Below, one piece after another: positions 5,004 through 9,613 of a stretch of 9,613 nt of DNA. Origin of the DNA: Hyphomicrobiaceae bacterium (GTDB taxonomy: Bacteria; Pseudomonadota; Alphaproteobacteria; Rhizobiales; Hyphomicrobiaceae). The stretch's first letter is position 1. Each line of letters opens with the position of its first letter. The notes beneath the pieces are model-generated. The model was not told where the DNA came from. It was given only the letters and a program-made list of their open reading frames with translations, and searched no databases. The stretch covers positions 1 to 9,613 of the forward strand of contig JAFMSC010000127.1 of assembly GCA_017353825.1 (NCBI GenBank), given 5' to 3'. Made by a program: the position numbers and the translations under genes.

Positions 5004-6899
5004 ATGATGCTCAATCGCACCGCAAGGGACCGCGAACAGCGAGCCCAGCACATGTTGAGGCGTGTGGTGGGTGTCTCCCCAGAAGTCATCTACGTCTACC
5101 ATGTTCCGTGGCGCCGCATCGCGTTCCTGGGCCATCGTGTGCGGGAGGTGCTGGGCTTTGCGTCGTCGCGGTCGCATCGCTTCAAGTTGGTGGACTTCGA
5201 GGGGCTCGTTCACCCCGCCGACCTGGTAGGCTTCCGAAGGCACCTGGCAGCCATCGAGCGAGCCGCTGATGGCGAAATTCTGAGCAGGGAATTGCGCATC
5301 AAGGGCACCGATGGCCGCTACCGTTGGCTGCGAAGCAGGGACACGGTGCTGGCCCGCACCGACGGGGGCGCCGTCGCCAAAGTCGTCGGTGCCGTCGCCA
5401 ACATAGATGAGGTCAAGCGCGCGCCCGCGGCCGACGCTGTGTCCTGGTCCAGGCTCGATGACGTCCTCGCAACCATCGGGGACTGCTACGTCGCAGTGGA
5501 CCGGCACTTGCGCATCGTCGACATGAATGCGGAGGCGGAGAGTTGGCTGAAGGTGCGCCGCGAGGATGTCATTGGCCACACCTATGGCGACATCGTTGCC
5601 CCGCCTGCGGACCTCGCCGAAGCGGTTCAGAAGGCGATCGAGGAGCGCCTGCCGCGCCGGATGGAAATGCAATCCCGGCGCCGCCCTGGGACTTGGCTGG
5701 ACCTCCACATCCATCCGTCCAGAGGCGGCGCCAGCGTCCTCTTCCGCGACATCACCGAGCGCAAGCGGGCCGAGCGCGAGGCCGCCCGCAGCAGGCAGCT
5801 CCTGCAATCGTCCCTCGACACCCTTTCGACCCAAATCGCCATTCTCGATGAAGCTGGAACCATCGTTGCCACAAACAAGGCATGGGAAGGCCAGTTCGGG
5901 GCGCAGGCGCTCTGGGGCGCTGGCGTCGGCTCCGACCACTTGGTCTTCTGCGACCCAGCGCGGCGCGATACCGAGGCACGAGGCCTCTGCAAGGAACTTC
6001 GATCGGTGCTGAGCGGAGAGAAGAAGACGGCGCGGCTTGCCTACAGCGCCGAGGCTGGCGGCCAGCGCCGCTGGTTTCAGCTCAGCGCGGCGCGCTTCGA
6101 ATGGGACGGTGACATCCAACTGATCGTCGCCAACGAGGATCTGACCGATGTACGACAGGCCAAGGAAGCGCTGAGCGAGCTTTCGGGGCGGCTGTCGGCT
6201 CTGCGCGAGGAAGAGCGCCAGCGGATCGCGCAGGAGCTGCACGATTCCACGGCCCAGCACCTCGTTGCCGCCACGCTGAACCTGATGACTCTGAAGGCCA
6301 AGTCCCTCTCCTATCCAGGCGTGCACAAGCTTCTGGAGAACGTCGAGTCCTCGCTGGAGGAGGCGACGCGCGAGCTGCGCGTGTTCACCTATCTGCTCCA
6401 TCCGCTCGCGCTGGAGAACGACGGGCTGGAGAAGACGCTGCGCAACTATCTCGACGGGTTCGGCCGGCGCACGCGCATGGACGTGCAGCTGTCGGTGGCG
6501 GGCAACATCGAGGATCTCCCGTTCGCGCTTCAGTGCGGCATCTTGCGCATCATCCAGGAGGCCTTGGCCAACGTGCACAGGCACGCGGCTGCCACGCACG
6601 TCTCTGTCGCCCTCAAGATGACGCCGGGCGCGCTCAGGCTGGTGTTTGCCGATGACGGGCGCGGCATGCCCGGTGAGGCCGAGCAGGGCGAAGCGGGGCC
6701 TGTCAGGAGGGGCATGGGCATTCCGGGCATGCGCTCGCGCCTGCGCGATTTCGGTGGCAGCCTGGCGATCCGCAGCGGTTCACACGGCACCACGCTCAGT
6801 GCATTTGTCCCGCTGAGCCCGGCCAACCATTGGTCTCCGGCGTCGGATCAGGCACCGCTGCTGGCCGTTGCCCTCGACGGCAACCCGCACCAGACGTGA
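5004..6899 (+). CDS. Soluble three-PAS sensor histidine kinase, HisKA_3 (NarL/UhpB) type
   Basis: This kinase autophosphorylates on histidine and should pass the phosphate to a LuxR/NarL-type response regulator. With ATG 5004 it has 631 residues and no membrane segment, so it is probably cytoplasmic. Three PAS-like domains lie at about 20-138, 148-258 (closing with DITERKRAE) and 263-386 (closing near EDLTDVRQAKEAL). The dimerisation and phosphoacceptor domain (about 393-470) has His413 in EEERQRIAQELHDSTAQHL. The ATPase domain (about 495-600) has an N box with Glu519 and Asn523, DDGRGM at 550-555, and a glycine-rich GMGIPGMRSRL. AGGAG at 4989-4993 supports ATG 5004 or 5007; the longer in-frame GTG at 4953 lacks a clear ribosome site but is possible. 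No receiver domain or regulator gene is in view. No cofactor-binding residue could be assigned to the PAS domains, so the signal is unknown. Confidence 0.9.
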   Translation: MMLNRTARDREQRAQHMLRRVVGVSPEVIYVYHVPWRRIAFLGHRVREVLGFASSRSHRFKLVDFEGLVHPADLVGFRRHLAAIERAADGEILSRELRIKGTDGRYRWLRSRDTVLARTDGGAVAKVVGAVANIDEVKRAPAADAVSWSRLDDVLATIGDCYVAVDRHLRIVDMNAEAESWLKVRREDVIGHTYGDIVAPPADLAEAVQKAIEERLPRRMEMQSRRRPGTWLDLHIHPSRGGASVLFRDITERKRAEREAARSRQLLQSSLDTLSTQIAILDEAGTIVATNKAWEGQFGAQALWGAGVGSDHLVFCDPARRDTEARGLCKELRSVLSGEKKTARLAYSAEAGGQRRWFQLSAARFEWDGDIQLIVANEDLTDVRQAKEALSELSGRLSALREEERQRIAQELHDSTAQHLVAATLNLMTLKAKSLSYPGVHKLLENVESSLEEATRELRVFTYLLHPLALENDGLEKTLRNYLDGFGRRTRMDVQLSVAGNIEDLPFALQCGILRIIQEALANVHRHAAATHVSVALKMTPGALRLVFADDGRGMPGEAEQGEAGPVRRGMGIPGMRSRLRDFGGSLAIRSGSHGTTLSAFVPLSPANHWSPASDQAPLLAVALDGNPHQT

Positions 6900-6965
6900 G
6901 ACGCACATCCCCCGGCGCACGCCTCGCAATCCTCTCGTGTCGCCGTGTGGAAGACGCGCGCCACG

Positions 6966-7238
6966 CTACCGGTCCGGCTCAAGCGGGCGGTTGCGGACGG
7001 CCGCGGCGGGCACGGCGGTGCGGTCAACGAGCCATCCCAACGTCAAGATCGCGGTGCCGACCGCGAGGAATGGCCACAGGGCGCCGAGCGCCTGGCCGGA
7101 TGTCCACTCCGGACGGATGAAGACCCGGAAGATCAATGCGCCGAAAATCAGGAAGCCCCCCATGAAGATGAGAGCAGCTGCCACGAGGTCGACCGCAGCC
7201 CTTCTGGTGCCCGCAAGCGCCTTGACGAGGTGCGCCAT
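6966..7238 (-). CDS. Small two-helix inner membrane protein
   Basis: I do not recognise a family for this 90-residue protein. Two hydrophobic segments are clear, about 16-40 (LVAAALIFMGGFLIFGALIF) and 51-71 (ALGALWPFLAVGTAILTLGWL), joined by a short loop RPEWTSGQ. Both ends are basic, with Arg-rich termini, which by the positive-inside rule places them in the cytoplasm with the loop in the periplasm. The start is well supported: GGGGAG lies six bases before ATG on the minus strand. It is transcribed from the same strand as the glycosyltransferase, 135 bases after that gene's stop, and ends 66 bases from the end of the kinase gene, which faces it. A helper role with the glycosyltransferase is possible from position only. 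Confidence 0.72.
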   Translation of the reverse strand: MAHLVKALAGTRRAAVDLVAAALIFMGGFLIFGALIFRVFIRPEWTSGQALGALWPFLAVGTAILTLGWLVDRTAVPAAAVRNRPLEPDR

Positions 7239-7276
7239 ACACTTCTCCCCTCAGCCCCGCAAGCAGTGATCGCATC

Positions 7277-7288
7277 TTGGCGTGCCAA
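7277..7288. promoter_or_regulatory. Palindrome TTGGC-GT-GCCAA upstream of the small membrane protein
   Basis: Perfect 5-base arms around two central bases, about 40-50 bases before the ATG on the minus strand. Its position in the short gap suits an operator for an own promoter of the small gene. No convincing -35/-10 pair was found. Confidence 0.3.
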
Positions 7289-7352
7289 TGTGAAGACCCC
7301 ATGGCGATTGCTTGACGCATGATGATATGGAGATGACATCCTGGAGTGGGCC

Positions 7353-7367
7353 GGGCGGCCTGCGCCC
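7353..7367 (-). terminator. Weak hairpin just after the glycosyltransferase stop
   Basis: On the plus strand GGGCG, a GCCTG loop and CGCCC form a perfect 5-bp stem. On the minus strand it begins six bases after the stop codon at 7374-7376. No T-run follows, so strong termination is unlikely and cotranscription with the small downstream gene remains possible. Confidence 0.3.
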
Positions 7368-7373
7368 CCCGTG

Positions 7374-8894
7374 TCAGGGACCAAGTGTTGCAGGGTCGAG
7401 CCCATCCGCCAGATAGACGGCATAGCCGGCGAGGGGCACGCCCGCGTACGTCCGCGTGAGGCCGGCGAGCTTGCGCACCGAGCCAAAGCGCGCCTTGAGC
7501 AGCGCTTGGTCGGCGCGCCGGTCGAGCTCGACGTAGAGCGCGGGGCATTTCAGCACGGCAGGATCGATGGCGGGTAGGTTGAGATAGCGGATGCGCTCGG
7601 TGAGCTGCACGACGGGCGCGCTGTCCTTGAGCTCGTAGGCGAGCTGGCCGGTGGTCGCGTAGTTCGAGGTGGCAATCCAGCAGGCGCCGCTGGCGAGGCG
7701 CAGGCGCTCCACCTCGGCAGCCAGCGCGCGCCACCCCCGTGTTTGGCTCGTAGGGTCCTTCTGGCCGGGCAACTGGACGATGGGATTGAGCGCGTGCCAA
7801 TAGATGAGAAACGACAGCACCAAGCCGCTCCCAACGGCCCACTGCCCAAGGCGTCCGAAGGTCTGCCCGGGTTTGGTCGGCAGATCGGCGGCGCCCAGGG
7901 CGAGCGCGGCGCAGATCGCGAACGTCGGGTAGAGCGGCGCCAGCCAGTTGGCCTGCACGCGGTCGTGGAGGGCGTGCACGAGGAGATACACCAGGAACGG
8001 CAGCATGCTGGCGGCGAGAAGCGCGCTCGGCGGATCGGGCTTGGTCGCGGCACGCACCAGCTTGACGAGGCCGAGCGCGGCGAGGACGGCGATGACGGGG
8101 CTCATCAGTCCCAGGGAGGCGCCGACCACTTCGAACAGGTAGGCGGCGCTCAGATGCCCGCGGGCCACGCGGCCGAACTGCTTGGCAAACGAGGCCCAGT
8201 CGTGCTGGTAGTTCCATGCCAGCACCGGCACCGCCAGGGCGATGGCGATGGCGCCTCCCGCCCAGAGCTGCCACGACCGGAACCACGGCCGGTTGGCTGG
8301 CACGAGTACGAGCCAGAGCAGGATGCTTGCGCCCACAAAGAGGTTGGAATACTTGGAGAGGAGGCCGAGGCCGGCGAACAGGCCTACAGCGAGCCACCAG
8401 TTGGCGTTGCCTGAGACGTGCAACTCGGCTAGCGCCCAACCGGCGAGGCCCCAGAACAGGACGGAGGGAATGTCCGGCGTGATGATCACACCGCCCACGG
8501 CGAGCAGCGGCATCGCCAGCGCCAGCCACACGGCGCGCCGCCCGGTGAGCGGGCCGAACAGGATGGCAGATGTCCGCCACAGGGCGAGCGGGCCTGCAAG
8601 CGACACCAGGATGGCCGCCAAGCGAATGCCGAGAGGGGTGTCGCCCGCGATCGAGCGGCCGAAAGCAATCATCCACCCGACCATGGGAGGATGGTCGAGA
8701 TAGCCCATCGACGGCACGAGTGCCCACAAGCGGTAGTAGGCCTCATCCTCGGTCAGGCCCACGCAAGCCGCGAGCCACGCGCGCAGGAGACCGAATCCGG
8801 CGATGGTAGCAATCAGCACCGCCGTGGACCCCTCGATGTCCTTCGGGCGGCCTGGCAGGGGTGCGGCAGCAATGGGCCTTGAGGTATCTTGCAT
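7374..8894 (-). CDS. GT39-family (PMT_2/ArnT-like) membrane glycosyltransferase
   Basis: Enzymes of this family take a sugar from a polyprenyl-phosphate carrier and add it, on the periplasmic face of the inner membrane, to lipid A, another glycolipid or a protein. The 506-residue product has an early helix (about 24-46), then LTEDEAYYRLW with the acidic pair Asp50-Glu51 expected in the catalytic loop, then GYLDHPP (64-70). TPDIPSVLFW (about 139-148) and GLLSKYSNLF (about 177-186) are further family landmarks. Many hydrophobic helices follow, to about residue 385, then a soluble C-terminal domain. Length is normal. ATG 8894 has no clear ribosome site; a GTG at codon 26, preceded by GAGGGG, is an alternative but would cut into the lead-up to the first helix. 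Donor and acceptor cannot be told from sequence; this subgroup is not ArnT proper as far as I can see, so no symbol is given. Confidence 0.88.
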   Translation of the reverse strand: MQDTSRPIAAAPLPGRPKDIEGSTAVLIATIAGFGLLRAWLAACVGLTEDEAYYRLWALVPSMGYLDHPPMVGWMIAFGRSIAGDTPLGIRLAAILVSLAGPLALWRTSAILFGPLTGRRAVWLALAMPLLAVGGVIITPDIPSVLFWGLAGWALAELHVSGNANWWLAVGLFAGLGLLSKYSNLFVGASILLWLVLVPANRPWFRSWQLWAGGAIAIALAVPVLAWNYQHDWASFAKQFGRVARGHLSAAYLFEVVGASLGLMSPVIAVLAALGLVKLVRAATKPDPPSALLAASMLPFLVYLLVHALHDRVQANWLAPLYPTFAICAALALGAADLPTKPGQTFGRLGQWAVGSGLVLSFLIYWHALNPIVQLPGQKDPTSQTRGWRALAAEVERLRLASGACWIATSNYATTGQLAYELKDSAPVVQLTERIRYLNLPAIDPAVLKCPALYVELDRRADQALLKARFGSVRKLAGLTRTYAGVPLAGYAVYLADGLDPATLGP

Positions 8895-9208
8895 GACGGA
8901 GGATAGCTCATCGGCGGCGCATCGGCCAAGGGAGGGGGCCCTCGGACGTGGGGTGCGGCGCCCGACTTGTCGGCCCCCGACCGTCGGTCCCCGTGCGACC
9001 GTGCCATGGCCTCAAACGGCCGCCGCGTCAATCGGCAGTGCGTCGGCGCGTCATGAACCTGGGGAGCGCGAAGGACTTGAGCTGGCACACTGACCGAACC
9101 AGGAAGGCCCCAGGCGGCCCCTATGAGGACGGGGCAAGCCCTGGTGCGGCGCCGGGGTCGGCGCGCGTCCCAAGGCCATCGGGCCCACAGAGCAAGGGCT
9201 GACGTGCC
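8895..9208. other. Divergent gap between the glycosyltransferase and phosphatase genes
   Basis: I see no credible gene in these 314 bases. Promoters for both flanking genes should lie here, but I could not pick a convincing -35/-10 pair on either strand. Small dyads are GAGGG-GG-CCCTC (8932-8943), GTCGG-CCC-CCGAC (8969-8981) and the overlapping GACC-GTC-GGTC (8979-8989). A frame ending at 9200-9202 looks like random GC-rich reading and lacks a ribosome site. Confidence 0.5.
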
Positions 9209-9613
9209 GTGTGGTACCGGATCAAGCGCATCACCCGCGGCTGGCGCGTGGCAACCGTCGAGCACGCGCCGCCCTGGGCGCGCCGGCTGTTCGGCCGGCT
9301 GTTCTGGTACCTCGACATGCTGGTCATCGATCACGGCATCGTTCGCCTGTTCTATGTCAATCAGCACCGCCTCGGCACGCAGGCTTGGCGCTCGGCACAG
9401 CCCTCGCCGCACCATATCCGCGTACTCAAGCGGCGTGGCCTGCGCACCGTCATCAACCTGCGCGGTGAGCGCTTGTGCGGTGCCTACTGGCTCGAAGCGG
9501 CGGTGTGCGAGCGCAGGGGCATCGCGCTCGTCAACTTCCAGCTCAGGTCGCGCGCCGCGCCCACGCGTGAGCAGATCAAGGCTGCTCGCGAGCTGTTCGA
9601 CCAGATCGAATAC
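9209..9613 (+). CDS. Tyrosine/dual-specificity phosphatase-like protein, N-terminal part
   Basis: The gene runs off the window with 135 codons visible. An in-frame stop lies at 9200-9202, so GTG 9209 is the only early start; AAGGG at 9194-9198 is ten bases upstream, somewhat far. The first 65 residues are basic with a hydrophobic patch (RRLFGRLFWYLDMLVIDHG). Then comes a stretch typical of dual-specificity-type phosphatases: AWRSAQPSPHHIRVLKRRG followed by LRTVINLRGE, a later strand GIALVNFQL and the helix TREQIKAARELFDQIE. The catalytic loop (Cys-x5-Arg) should lie just past the edge, so activity cannot be judged. Similar genes in Hyphomicrobiales are annotated as tyrosine phosphatases. The substrate could be a protein or a phospholipid or sugar phosphate of the envelope; this is inference. 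Confidence 0.78.
   Translation, partial: MWYRIKRITRGWRVATVEHAPPWARRLFGRLFWYLDMLVIDHGIVRLFYVNQHRLGTQAWRSAQPSPHHIRVLKRRGLRTVINLRGERLCGAYWLEAAVCERRGIALVNFQLRSRAAPTREQIKAARELFDQIEY

Noticed and set aside
4935..6599. Long open frame antisense to the kinase gene (554 codons)
   Set aside because: No recognisable domain, while the plus strand has clear PAS, HisKA_3 and ATPase motifs; a shadow of high GC.
7275..7292. Sigma-54-like box on the minus strand, TGGCACG then GATGC
   Set aside because: The GG and GC elements are 11 rather than 10 bases apart, which sigma-54 promoters do not tolerate well, and the -12 element is poor.
7024..8727. Long minus-strand frame of 567 codons overlapping the glycosyltransferase
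   Set aside because: Arg/Ala/Pro-rich product with no membrane pattern; the overlapping 506-codon frame carries the GT39 landmarks.
8948..9202. Possible 84-codon gene in the divergent gap
   Set aside because: No ribosome site and a Pro/Arg/Gly-rich product typical of random GC-rich sequence.

Overview
The window is GC-rich chromosomal DNA, most likely from an alphaproteobacterium of the order Hyphomicrobiales (Rhizobiales). This rests on the resemblance of BamA, LpxD, the C-terminal motif of the first small secreted protein and the partial phosphatase to proteins I know from that order; family and genus cannot be set by eye. I saw no insertion sequence, CRISPR array, tRNA, rRNA or phage gene.

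Layout, left to right. A small secreted Gly-rich protein (20-556, +) ends just before a long imperfect hairpin (579-624). A gene-poor leader of about 500 bases follows. Then come bamA (1065-3437, +) and lpxD (3532-4572, +), separated by a strong hairpin (3477-3509) that probably tunes readthrough from one to the other. A 431-base gap full of small inverted repeats leads to a soluble three-PAS-domain sensor histidine kinase of the HisKA_3/NarL type (about 5004-6899, +). Facing it on the minus strand are a 90-residue two-helix membrane protein (7238-6966) and, upstream of it, a GT39/PMT_2-type membrane glycosyltransferase (8894-7374). A divergent gap of 314 bases separates the glycosyltransferase from a tyrosine/dual-specificity phosphatase-like gene (9209 onward, +), which is cut by the window edge before its catalytic loop.

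The theme is the cell envelope. BamA inserts outer-membrane beta-barrel proteins, LpxD adds the second acyl chain in lipid A synthesis, and GT39 enzymes move sugars from polyprenyl phosphates onto periplasmic acceptors. The kinase has no response regulator in view and its signal is unknown; a role in envelope control is only suggested by position. The most notable organisational point is that bamA-lpxD is not in the usual alphaproteobacterial series (rseP before bamA, fabZ-lpxA after lpxD). This means either a rearranged locus or a second copy. I found no convincing new multi-gene system. The points worth checking are the detached bamA-lpxD pair, an unusual residue pair in the LpxD acyl-chain region, and several structured intergenic stretches.
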